Below are positions 7,701 to 14,027 of a stretch of DNA of 14,027 nt, in pieces (the first letter of the stretch is position 1; the number at the start of each line of letters is the position of its first letter). This DNA is from Cellvibrionales bacterium UBA1963 (lineage in GTDB: Bacteria; Pseudomonadota; Gammaproteobacteria; Pseudomonadales; UBA7434): positions 1 to 14,027 of the forward strand of contig DDED01000193.1 of the NCBI GenBank assembly GCA_002336035.1. The letters are read 5' to 3'. The notes under the pieces are model-generated. The model had not been told where the DNA came from. It saw only the letters and a list, made by a program, of their open reading frames with translations, and did not search any database. The translations under genes were made by a program, and so were the position numbers.

Positions 7701-8768
7701 CTACAAGACGCCACCGCTTTGCAAACTGTCTGGCCATGCATTCAGCACAGCCTTGATCAATGTAGCCAACGGAATAGCAAAAAAGACGCCCCAAAGGCCC
7801 CATAAACCGCCAAAGAATAAAATAGCTAACAAAATAGCAACTGGGTGAAGGTTAACCGCCTCAGAAAACAGCCACGGCACCAACACATTGCCGTCGAGAC
7901 CCTGAATAATAAGGTAAGCCGTCATCAACCACATTAACTCGCCTCCCCAACCCCACTGAAGCAAAGCAACCAGTAAGACCGGCAACGTGACAAGGAAGGC
8001 GCCTATATAAGGAACAACCACCGACAAACCGACCAGAATAGCCAGTAAAGCCGCATAATTCAGACCAAATCCAGCAAATACACTGTATGAAGCTAGGCTT
8101 ATGATGAATATCTCAATCGCTTTACCACGAACATAATTGGCCATCTGAGTGTTCATCTCCGCCCAGATACCACTCAATAGCGGTCGATCCGCAGGCAGCT
8201 TATCAGCAAACCAAGACAATAAAACAACACGGTCCTTCAAAAAGAAAAACACTAAAATTGGCACCAGCACCAAATAGACCATAAAGCCAAATAAATTAGG
8301 AATTTTCGATACCGAAAAAGACAAGACTGACTGACCAAGGCCGCCTAACTCTCGATTGAGTAACTCAGTCCACTCTTGTACTTGAGCCGCGGATATCAAT
8401 GCCGGATAAATTTCAGGCAATAAAACCAATTTTTCTTGCAAGACAGTGATAAACCTGGGTAACTCTTGAACTAAATTTGTCAATTGATCCAGCGCTAATG
8501 GCATGATGATAATTAAACCAACAATTAATAAAAAGACCAAAAAAGCTGAGCTTAAACTGACCGCTAGCAGGTGAGGGCTCTTGAATCGCTCAAGCTGAAC
8601 AACCACGCCCTGCAGCAAAAAAGCCAATACTAGTGCAGCAATGACAGGAGCTAAGATGCTACCAAAGAAAATGACTGCCATGCCCAATACGAGCAACAAT
8701 AAAAATAAGACAACCGTTTGCTCATCATGAAAATACCGCTCGTACCACTTTTTTAATACATTCAACAT
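7701..8768 (-). CDS. perM: PerM/AI-2E transporter family membrane protein
   Basis: A 355-residue inner-membrane protein of the AI-2E/UPF0118 family (E. coli PerM is nearly the same length). Two N-terminal hydrophobic segments (about 17-55 and 65-90) are followed by a helical soluble part, then YLVLVPILVFFFLKD (about 165-180), the family's PVLxFFxLKD block, then NYVRGKAIE and several segments with GLSVVVPYIGAFL and GLDGNVLVPWLFSEAVNLHP, the conserved HP motif, and GGLWGLWGVFFAIPLATLIKAVL at the end. The family is thought to export small molecules or ions; the substrate here is unknown. The ATG at 8766-8768 has a weak ribosome site (GAAGGG, 11 bases) and follows the small ORF at 8777 by 8 bases, so coupling is possible. 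Its location beside the divergent bepA matches E. coli and Pseudomonas gene order. Confidence 0.9.
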   Translation of the reverse strand: MLNVLKKWYERYFHDEQTVVLFLLLLVLGMAVIFFGSILAPVIAALVLAFLLQGVVVQLERFKSPHLLAVSLSSAFLVFLLIVGLIIIMPLALDQLTNLVQELPRFITVLQEKLVLLPEIYPALISAAQVQEWTELLNRELGGLGQSVLSFSVSKIPNLFGFMVYLVLVPILVFFFLKDRVVLLSWFADKLPADRPLLSGIWAEMNTQMANYVRGKAIEIFIISLASYSVFAGFGLNYAALLAILVGLSVVVPYIGAFLVTLPVLLVALLQWGWGGELMWLMTAYLIIQGLDGNVLVPWLFSEAVNLHPVAILLAILFFGGLWGLWGVFFAIPLATLIKAVLNAWPDSLQSGGVL

Positions 8769-8776
8769 AACAATCT

Positions 8777-9019
8777 TTACCCTTCAATGTGCGGAGAATT
8801 GACCTGCATAACCCATGCAATGGACGAGATTAGGTGGAACTCAGCAAGGGAAACTCGCTCAAAGCCATCAGTAAACCCTTTATAGTCATTATCTGGCCGG
8901 TTGAATTGTATAAACAAAACACCGCTTTTTGCCATATGATAGCCAGTGAATACTGCATCATTTGCTACTATAATTGCACAGATTACGAGAAAAATGATGC
9001 CAACGGCCCAGATCATCAT
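8777..9019 (-). CDS. Possible small membrane protein between perM and bepA (hypothetical)
   Basis: An 80-codon frame starting MMIWAVGIIFLVICAIIVAND: one hydrophobic segment (about residues 3-20) followed by a polar 60-residue tail with no motif I recognise. GAGTGAG stands just before the double ATG (9017-9019 and 9014-9016), a possible ribosome site for the second one, and the stop is 8 bases before perM, which favours a real two-gene unit. Against it: no family is recognised, and the C-terminal part is not obviously protein-like. In Pseudomonas a TusA-like sulfurtransferase gene occupies this position; none of the three minus-strand frames here shows the TusA CPxP motif. It may be a real short gene, a decayed remnant, or chance. 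Confidence 0.4.
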   Translation of the reverse strand: MMIWAVGIIFLVICAIIVANDAVFTGYHMAKSGVLFIQFNRPDNDYKGFTDGFERVSLAEFHLISSIAWVMQVNSPHIEG

Positions 9020-9042
9020 CTCACTCTGCGCTTAGTTCCACC
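8833..9042. repeat. Imperfect 13-bp inverted repeat framing the small ORF
   Basis: GGTGGAACTCAGC at 8833-8845 and, on the other strand, GGTGGAACTAAGC at 9042-9030 match in 12 of 13 bases in opposite orientation, 210 bases end to end. The outer arm lies just before the small ORF's start, the inner arm in its 3' half. It could let the leader RNA pair with the coding part, or be the ends of a small non-autonomous element; no flanking target duplication is evident. Chance is not excluded. Confidence 0.3.
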
Positions 9043-9150
9043 ACCGTGCAGACGAAACAACCATGGAATAAGAGTAACAGGTTCACGCTAATGACTCATC
9101 AACTAGCGCCAATACACACCGGACAGCGATTGTATAAGCGCCTTATCTCT

Positions 9151-10629
9151 ATGAGAGTGATCGGTAAGCTTATGTGCAGTTGTTTACTGGGGGTCGCTGT
9201 TTATTGCCAGGCCAGTGAATCGATTATCTTACCCGAACTGGGTGACCGATCGGCAGGGCTGATGTCGCACCAAGATGAGAAAGCACTCGGCCAAGCCTGG
9301 CTAAAAGCGTTTCGAGGCAGTGTTAACCTTGAATCTGATCCCATTATCTTTGAATACTTAGAAAATTTATTGTTTAGGCTGGCCAGTTATAGCCAACTAC
9401 AAGAAAAGAAACTTCATTTAGTGGTCGTCAAAAGTCCGAGCATTAATGCGTTTGCTGTGCCAGGCGGTGTCATAGGCGTGAACAGCGGATTACTGCTTTA
9501 TGCCCAAACAGAGGGTCAACTTGCATCAGTGCTTAGCCACGAACTCGCCCATCTTTCACAGCGGCATTTTAGCCGCAGTGTCGAGGCTGCCAAAAACAAT
9601 AGCTTGACCACTTTGGCCGGAATGCTAGCTGGCATTGCGCTTGCCATTGCCAGCGAAGGAGATGCAGCTCAAGCCGTTATTGTTGGTTCACAAGCTGCCG
9701 CATTAGACGCAAGATTGAGGTATAGCCGGATGCATGAAAAAGAGGCCGATCGTATGGGCATGAAAACTTTGGTTGCCGCAGGTTACTCGGCCAACTCCGC
9801 AGCAATGATGTTTAAAGAAATGCTTAATTCATTGCGATTATATGGCAATAAAACTCCCGAATTCTTACTCACCCATCCGATCACTGAATCACGAATATCG
9901 GATGCAAGAAATCGTGCCCAACAATATAATTCACCCGTGAGCAAGCTGCATTTAAATTATTTATTAATCAAAACCCGTGCCTTTATTTTAGCGCAGTCCT
10001 CCAATAAAGACAGTATCAAGCATTTTTTATCGCAACTTGAAAAATTTTCATCGACACCATCGATTGACACTCACACAGCCGATGCATTGTATGCTGAAGC
10101 CGCGCGCTATGGTCTAGCCGTTGCTTATGAACGAGACCAGCAATGGCGCATGGCAAGAGAAACATTGGCGCCTCTATTAGAAAAAATTCCTGGGAAAATC
10201 ACTTACAGTCTTTTAGATATTGCTATTGATAGTGGCTCAGGGAAAACAGAAATTTCTGAAAATAGGCTCCGAGACCTTAACAGCTTAACCCCCAATAACT
10301 ACGCAATTAGTATGCAGCTAGCAAGGGTTTTACTGAGCAATAATAAACCCGTTGACGCTCAAAAAGTATTAACCAATTTAGCATTAACGCGGCCAGCGCA
10401 AGCCGATATATGGTACGAACTAGCAGAAACCCAAGGTTTAGCTGGTGACATAAAAGGCCTACATCGATCTAGAGCAGAATTTTATTTGCTTCGTGGAAAC
10501 TTTACTAAAGCCAAAATGCATTACCGACAAGCGCTGAATTTAAGTCAACAAGATTTTCAACAATCGGCAAAAATAAAACAGCGATTATTATTGATTAAGG
10601 AGTTAGAACAGCAACAAAAATTATTATAA
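9151..10629 (+). CDS. bepA: BepA-like periplasmic M48 metalloprotease/chaperone with TPR repeats
   Basis: BepA (YfgC) helps assemble LptD and the BAM complex and degrades stalled outer-membrane proteins in the periplasm. From ATG 9151 the protein has 492 residues (E. coli 487). Residues 1-21 are a signal peptide: two basic residues, hydrophobic LMCSCLLGVAVYC, likely cut after CQA. The zinc motif HELAH is at 130-134, the third-ligand region HEKEAD at 195-200, and THPITESRISDAR at 241-253 carries the His corresponding to the regulatory 'His switch' of E. coli BepA. The last 220 residues are helical TPR-type repeats. The frame is open further upstream: ATG 9091 has an AGG 9 bases before it and would add 20 residues; GTG 9046 is less likely. 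I prefer 9151 because it gives a normal signal peptide, although it lacks a Shine-Dalgarno. It is divergent from perM and converges on nadA with an 11-base gap. Confidence 0.92.
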   Translation: MRVIGKLMCSCLLGVAVYCQASESIILPELGDRSAGLMSHQDEKALGQAWLKAFRGSVNLESDPIIFEYLENLLFRLASYSQLQEKKLHLVVVKSPSINAFAVPGGVIGVNSGLLLYAQTEGQLASVLSHELAHLSQRHFSRSVEAAKNNSLTTLAGMLAGIALAIASEGDAAQAVIVGSQAAALDARLRYSRMHEKEADRMGMKTLVAAGYSANSAAMMFKEMLNSLRLYGNKTPEFLLTHPITESRISDARNRAQQYNSPVSKLHLNYLLIKTRAFILAQSSNKDSIKHFLSQLEKFSSTPSIDTHTADALYAEAARYGLAVAYERDQQWRMARETLAPLLEKIPGKITYSLLDIAIDSGSGKTEISENRLRDLNSLTPNNYAISMQLARVLLSNNKPVDAQKVLTNLALTRPAQADIWYELAETQGLAGDIKGLHRSRAEFYLLRGNFTKAKMHYRQALNLSQQDFQQSAKIKQRLLLIKELEQQQKLL

Positions 10630-10640
10630 TTGGCTTTAAC

Positions 10641-11750
10641 TTAATTTTGATTTCTCACAAAATCAAGCATTCTCTGCAGTGGAATTAATGCGCGCTGAGC
10701 CAGATGCGAGTCGACAAATATTTCATTGCTAGTCGCTGTTACACTGGCGGCCAAATTGTCTAAATTATTCATTGCCATCCAGGGACAATTAGCACAGCTT
10801 TTACAGCCAGCGCCGGCGCCACCAGTGGGTGCAATTAAAAATTGCTTGTCAGGGACTAATTGAGACAATTTATAAAAAATACCTTGATCTGTAGCGACAA
10901 TAAACGTGTCGTTAGGCAATTGTTCTGCAGCTCGGATAATTTGCGTGGTCGAACCGACTCGATCTGCCAACGCCAACACTGACTCGGGTGATTCAGGATG
11001 AGCCAACACTGCAGCTTCGGGATACACGGCTTTTAAGTCATGAATGCCTTTGGCTTTAAATTCATCATGGACAATACATGCGCTGTCCCATAACAACATA
11101 TCAGCACCGGTATGTTTTTGGACGTAGGCACCAAGATGCTTATCCGGTGCCCAGATTATTTTTTCGCCCTGCGCATCTAAAAAATCAACAACCTCTAATG
11201 CGATACTTGAGGTGACCACCCAATCGGCCCGCGCTTTTACCGCCGCCGAAGTATTGGCATACACCACCACAGTTCGATCAGGATGCTCATCACAAAATGC
11301 CGAAAAGGGTTCGATAGGGCAGCCAAGGTCTAATGAGCAAGTTGCCTCTAAGGTTGGCATAAAAACTCGCTTCTCTGGGCTGAGTATTTTCGCTGTCTCA
11401 CCCATAAATTTAACCCCTGCGACAATGAGCGTCTCAGCAGGATGATTAGCACCAAACCGCGCCATCTCTAAAGAGTCAGAAACGACTCCGCCGGTTTCTT
11501 CAGCCAATCGTTGAATGAGTGGGTCAGTATAATAATGCGCGATAATTGCCGCATTCTCATGCGCAAGTAATGCTTTTATATTTTCACTGGCGCGTTGATA
11601 TTCTGCCTCTGTGTATGCAGGAGGCGTAGGCTGATAAAGGTGTCGCTTAACAATGTCTTCAGGGCTGCCAGAAAACGCATCAACCGTTGTGCATACGTTC
11701 AGTGCTTTCGGGAAGGAAACATCAGCGATGGGATGAGAGCGTTCAGTCAT
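10641..11750 (-). CDS. nadA: Quinolinate synthase (NadA)
   Basis: Condenses iminoaspartate with dihydroxyacetone phosphate to quinolinate, the second step of de novo NAD synthesis; an oxygen-sensitive [4Fe-4S] enzyme. Long stretches are nearly identical to E. coli NadA: AHYYTDPLIQRLAEETGG, SDSLEMARFGA, GVKFMGETAKILSPEK, YANTSAAVKARADWVVTSS, IWAPDKHLGAYVQK. The cluster ligands correspond to Cys138 (EATCSLDLGCP), Cys225 (DSACIVHDEF) and Cys322 (last Cys of CKSCANCPWM). With the ATG at 11748-11750 the protein has 369 residues, about 20 longer than E. coli at the N-terminus. The frame continues upstream to ATG 11787-11789 and GTG 11829-11831, but a candidate -10 at 11791-11796 would put transcription start after those codons. 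No clear ribosome site is present at any of the three. nadB and nadC are not in the window. Confidence 0.96.
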   Translation of the reverse strand: MTERSHPIADVSFPKALNVCTTVDAFSGSPEDIVKRHLYQPTPPAYTEAEYQRASENIKALLAHENAAIIAHYYTDPLIQRLAEETGGVVSDSLEMARFGANHPAETLIVAGVKFMGETAKILSPEKRVFMPTLEATCSLDLGCPIEPFSAFCDEHPDRTVVVYANTSAAVKARADWVVTSSIALEVVDFLDAQGEKIIWAPDKHLGAYVQKHTGADMLLWDSACIVHDEFKAKGIHDLKAVYPEAAVLAHPESPESVLALADRVGSTTQIIRAAEQLPNDTFIVATDQGIFYKLSQLVPDKQFLIAPTGGAGAGCKSCANCPWMAMNNLDNLAASVTATSNEIFVDSHLAQRALIPLQRMLDFVRNQN

Positions 11751-11790
11751 AGACAAATTAATTACGTCAATAAATAAGAGTATTTTCATG

Positions 11791-11821
11791 ATTGTAACAC
11801 AGGCGAAGCGATGCTTCGCAA
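11791..11821 (-). promoter_or_regulatory. Candidate nadA promoter with a perfect 17-bp palindrome in it
   Basis: On the minus strand TTGCGA (11821-11816) and TACAAT (11796-11791) are separated by 19 bases, a usable though not ideal spacing. Positions 11803-11819 form GCGAAGC-GAT-GCTTCGC, perfect 7-bp arms around 3 bases, covering the spacer and the edge of the -35. That is a standard place for a repressor. NAD synthesis genes are repressed by NadR, NrtR, NiaR or NadQ in various bacteria; I cannot assign this site to one of them. It could also act as an RNA hairpin if transcription starts further upstream. Confidence 0.45.
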
Positions 11822-11879
11822 GCACAATCACAGTCGCTTAAACCATGCCTGACATGAATAAATTAACTTATCAGATCTC

Positions 11880-11906
11880 AAAGTGGACAAAAAAGTCACT
11901 TTTTTT
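11880..11906 (+). terminator. Terminator-like hairpin with T-run in the nadA/dehydrogenase divergent region
   Basis: AAAGTGGAC (11880-11888) pairs with GTCACTTT (11895-11902) with one bulged G around an A6 loop, followed by more Ts to 11906. On the plus strand this has the form of an intrinsic terminator, yet no plus-strand gene ends here (nadA is minus-strand). It could block antisense or stray transcription into the dehydrogenase operon, or be incidental in an AT-rich gap. Confidence 0.3.
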
Positions 11907-11942
11907 GCCTAACTGAATGGATTTGTAATGGATAGCATAGCC

Positions 11943-12081
11943 GCTGGTCGCGGTATAATTGAGTACCGATCTAGTAATGATAAACCAAGCAACATAGCCC
12001 CTAGGATAAAAATATGAGTATTTTAGACAAATTTCGACTTGATGGAAAAGTAGCCGTTGTCACAGGTGCTGGTCGCGGTAT
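11943..12081 (+). repeat. 14-bp direct repeat: one copy in the promoter, one inside the dehydrogenase gene
   Basis: GCTGGTCGCGGTAT occurs exactly at 11943-11956 and again at 12068-12081, 125 bases apart. The second copy encodes the AGRGI part of the nucleotide-binding motif; the first overlaps the candidate -10 region. A 14-base exact match this close is unlikely by chance. It may be a double operator or a trace of local duplication. Confidence 0.45.
11951..11968 (+). promoter_or_regulatory. Candidate -10 box and dyad for the dehydrogenase operon
   Basis: A perfect TATAAT at 11954-11959 lies 54 bases upstream of the dehydrogenase ATG; no good -35 is seen at normal spacing. It is contained in CGGTA-N8-TACCG (11951-11968), a dyad with 5-bp arms, so a regulator might sit on the -10 box. 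A weak -35 with an operator is what an activator- or repressor-controlled catabolic operon would show, but that is inference. Confidence 0.4.
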
Positions 12082-12808
12082 TGGTGCAGCTTGCGCAAAA
12101 GCGTTCGCTGAAGCCGGCGCTGACGTCGTCATCGGTGCCAGGACCATCAGTGAACTTGAAACTGTCGCCGCCGAAATAGAAGCGATTGGACAACGAGCTA
12201 AAATCGTCAAATTAGACGTCATGATAAGTGAAGACTGTGAAAACCTTATTAACGCCGCTGTAGAAACATTTGGTCGGATCGATATTTTGGTCAACAATGC
12301 CGGCGGCGGCACACCGCCAAAGCCCACCTTAAAGACTTCGGTTAAGGAATTTGAAGGTAATTTCCGCTTTAACGTGACCAGCGCCCTTGTCTGTTCGCAA
12401 TTCGCCATCCCTAAGATGGTTGAAACCACCGGCGCGGGTTCTATTATTAATATTTCTTCGGTCGCTGGCAAAGAGCCTTGCTCACAATTTGCCGCTTATG
12501 GTGTGGCTAAGTCATCATTGAGTTTTTTAACCAAAGAACTGGCACAAGAATTTGCCCCTAAAATTCGCGTTAATGCCATTGGCGTGGGTTCAACGAAGAC
12601 TCAAGCACTAGAGAGCGTGTTAACACCCGAAGTTGAAACTAACATGGTTCGCTTAACGCCGATGGCAAGACTAGGCGAAGTCGAAGACATTTCAGCCTGC
12701 GCGCTGTACTTGGCCTCTGAGGCTTCTGCATACCTCACCGGTGATATCATTGCGGTAAACGGCGGCTTAAACGCGTTAAACATGCAAATGCCCGGTGCGT
12801 TTGATTAA
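12014..12808 (+). CDS. Short-chain dehydrogenase/reductase (classical SDR)
   Basis: A 264-residue NAD(P)-dependent oxidoreductase acting on an alcohol/ketone. The sequence shows the cofactor motif TGAGRGIG (17-24), NNAG (94-97), and the catalytic tetrad Asn120, Ser149 (INISSVAG), Tyr162 and Lys166 (YGVAK), so it should be active. Arg43 after the second strand (GARTISELE) might favour NADP, but this is uncertain. The C-terminal ALYLASEASAYLTGDIIAVNGG is standard for the family. Closest in feel to hydroxysteroid or 3-hydroxyacyl-type dehydrogenases, but substrate cannot be read from sequence. The ATG at 12014 has AGG 9 bases upstream. It is the first gene of a plus-strand operon with an enoyl-CoA hydratase (gap 40 bases) and an acyl-CoA synthetase, so its substrate is probably a hydroxy- or keto-compound in a CoA-dependent breakdown route. 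Confidence 0.9.
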   Translation: MSILDKFRLDGKVAVVTGAGRGIGAACAKAFAEAGADVVIGARTISELETVAAEIEAIGQRAKIVKLDVMISEDCENLINAAVETFGRIDILVNNAGGGTPPKPTLKTSVKEFEGNFRFNVTSALVCSQFAIPKMVETTGAGSIINISSVAGKEPCSQFAAYGVAKSSLSFLTKELAQEFAPKIRVNAIGVGSTKTQALESVLTPEVETNMVRLTPMARLGEVEDISACALYLASEASAYLTGDIIAVNGGLNALNMQMPGAFD

Positions 12809-12848
12809 GTAAAAAGAACACATCCTATGACTAACAAGAGCACATCAC

Positions 12849-13655
12849 GTGGCCGCATTACTGTTTGAAAAAAAAGATCATGTCGCTTGGTTAACACTCA
12901 ATCGACCTGAAGCTAAAAATACGCTCAACGCAGAAATATTTGTTGACCTATCAGAAGCATGGCAAGAAATCAAAGACGATGATCATATACGCGTTGCGGT
13001 GTTGACCGCCGCAGGTGATGTTGATTTTTGTTGTGGTGGCGACCTTAGTAGTGTTATTCCTATCTGGATGGGCACCAAAAAACCTGAAAATTCAATTGAA
13101 GAAAAACTCCTAGCAGACACTCAAATTGTTGATAAGACCTTACTAAAACATGAGCCTTTTAATAAACCTATCGTGGCAGCTGTCAATGGCCGAGCGTTGG
13201 GTGGGGGTTGCGAAATCTTACAGGCAACTGATGTCAGGATCGCGGCGGAACACGCCACCTTTGGATTGCCTGAGCCCAAACTAGGGCTTATACCGGGCGG
13301 TGGCTCAACCGTCCGCCTTGCACGACAATTACCTTGGGCACATGCAATGAAAATATTGCTTTGTGGTGAACCTATTAACGCCCAACAAGCACTAGAATTC
13401 GGTCTGATCAGTGAAATCTGTCCAGCCAATCAATTACAGCAGCGTGCCGAGCAAACTGCAGCGCAGATAGCTTCCTTAGCGCCACTCGCAACCCAAGCGA
13501 TTAAACGCACAGCACTAGCAAGTCATACGATGAGTTGGGAAAATGCTTTTCATTATGAAATGGAGCAATCAGCAATGACCACCATGTCTCAAGATGCACG
13601 CGAAGGAAATAAAGCGTTTAAAGAAAAACGACAACCCCATTTTAAAGGCAAGTAA
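12849..13655 (+). CDS. Enoyl-CoA hydratase/isomerase (crotonase family)
   Basis: A 268-residue crotonase-fold enzyme. It starts VAALLFEKKDHVAWLTLNRPEAKN, the usual first strand of the family. The oxyanion-hole regions are FCCGGDL (60-66) and NGRALGGGCE (113-122). Both catalytic glutamates of true hydratases have counterparts, Glu122 (GGGCE) and Glu142 (LPEPKLGLIPGGGSTVRL), so hydration of a 2-enoyl-CoA is likely. The start is GTG at 12849, with AAGAG 8 bases upstream. An ATG at 12827 is closer to the preceding gene but is in another frame and stops after 13 codons. It belongs to one operon with the upstream dehydrogenase and the downstream acyl-CoA synthetase (gap 27 bases). The acyl substrate is unknown. 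Confidence 0.93.
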   Translation: MAALLFEKKDHVAWLTLNRPEAKNTLNAEIFVDLSEAWQEIKDDDHIRVAVLTAAGDVDFCCGGDLSSVIPIWMGTKKPENSIEEKLLADTQIVDKTLLKHEPFNKPIVAAVNGRALGGGCEILQATDVRIAAEHATFGLPEPKLGLIPGGGSTVRLARQLPWAHAMKILLCGEPINAQQALEFGLISEICPANQLQQRAEQTAAQIASLAPLATQAIKRTALASHTMSWENAFHYEMEQSAMTTMSQDAREGNKAFKEKRQPHFKGK

Positions 13656-13682
13656 ATCGCCTTTTGACGAGCAAGGTAACTC

Positions 13683-14027
13683 ATGTCAGATCATTACGAT
13701 CCATTGTGCGGCAATCTCAACCAAAATGTCTTTGCAGCCGCAAGCGCAAACGCTCATGTAGGCATGGAAATTGCCGCTGTTGCGGCCTTAACGCCCGATA
13801 GGGTCGCCATTACTTTTGGCGAAAAGACAATCAACTTTAAACAACTCAATCAACTCGCCAATCAAGTCGCACATCGCTTATTGCGTGCAGGTATTGGTGT
13901 TGGTGATTCGGTTGCCCTGCTATGCAGTAACCGCATTGAATTTGTTGCCGTGCGTTTTGCCTGCCATCGAATGGGCGTTCGGTTAACTCCAGTAAATTGG
14001 CATTTAGCCCCTGAAGAAGCCGCTTAT
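13683..14027 (+). CDS. Acyl-CoA synthetase (AMP-binding), N-terminal 115 residues (runs off right edge)
   Basis: The frame opens at ATG 13683 with AAGG 7 bases upstream and has no stop to the edge. The visible part matches the N-terminal domain of acyl-adenylate-forming enzymes: VAALTPDRVAITFGEKTINFKQL, NQVAHRLLRAGIGVGDSVALL, NRIEFVAVRFACHRMGVRLTPVNWHLAPEEAAY. This is the FadD-like/fatty-acyl-CoA ligase pattern with the NWHLAPEE segment frequent in acyl-CoA synthetases of steroid and long-chain acid catabolism. The ATP-binding P-loop and adenylation motifs lie outside the window, so activity and substrate cannot be judged. As third gene of the operon it would activate a carboxylic acid to the CoA thioester used by the hydratase. 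Confidence 0.88.
   Translation, partial: MSDHYDPLCGNLNQNVFAAASANAHVGMEIAAVAALTPDRVAITFGEKTINFKQLNQLANQVAHRLLRAGIGVGDSVALLCSNRIEFVAVRFACHRMGVRLTPVNWHLAPEEAAY

Noticed and set aside
7522..7803. 93-codon minus-strand frame overlapping the perM 3' end
   Set aside because: A third of it overlaps perM in another frame, no ribosome binding site, no recognisable family or hydrophobic pattern; treated as chance.
8834..9091. Plus-strand 85-codon frame opposite the small ORF
   Set aside because: No ribosome site or family likeness; antisense to a likelier frame and overlapping the bepA leader.
10647..10666. TTGATTT/AAATCAA hairpin in the 3' end of nadA, a possible bidirectional terminator for convergent bepA and nadA
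   Set aside because: Almost all A-T stem, no T-run on either side, and within the nadA coding sequence.

Overview
The window looks like a piece of chromosome from a moderately AT-rich gammaproteobacterium, most likely a marine or aquatic one. The grounds are a homodimeric-type pyruvate dehydrogenase E1 (aceE) next to an E2 with two lipoyl domains and an Azotobacter/Pseudomonas-like active site, a perM/bepA/nadA neighbourhood resembling the one I recall from Pseudomonas, and a PA3496-like small protein. Genus cannot be read from the sequence. I see no insertion sequence, prophage, CRISPR array, tRNA or rRNA.

Left to centre (1-8768) is all on the minus strand. In transcription order from the right: perM (AI-2E/PerM-type membrane protein), a gene-poor stretch of 441 bases with a long inverted repeat, aceE and aceF (first two subunits of pyruvate dehydrogenase; no lpd or pdhR nearby), a small PA3496-like protein, a stand-alone LplT-like major facilitator transporter with a GTG start, and the N-terminal part of gltX (glutamyl-tRNA synthetase), which runs off the left edge. 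gltX and the lplT-like gene each have a clean palindrome just upstream; the one before gltX overlaps a perfect -10 box.

Centre right (8769-11831): bepA (periplasmic M48 metalloprotease/chaperone with TPR repeats) is on the plus strand, divergent from perM. Between them lies a possible small membrane protein, in the place where the related Pseudomonas locus has a TusA-like gene. bepA converges on nadA (quinolinate synthase, minus strand) with only 11 bases between stop codons. The nadA leader holds a perfect 17-bp palindrome that overlaps a candidate promoter.

Right end (11832-14027): a plus-strand operon diverges from nadA: a classical short-chain dehydrogenase, an enoyl-CoA hydratase and the start of an acyl-CoA synthetase. 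Together they look like the left end of an acyl-CoA-based catabolic cluster (fatty-acid-like, steroid or terpenoid side chain), continuing off the right edge.

Most of the window is housekeeping. No clearly undescribed system is visible. The items most worth a second look are the putative operators (upstream of gltX, the lplT-like gene, nadA and the dehydrogenase), the inverted repeat upstream of aceE, the small ORF between perM and bepA, and the catabolic operon at the right edge.
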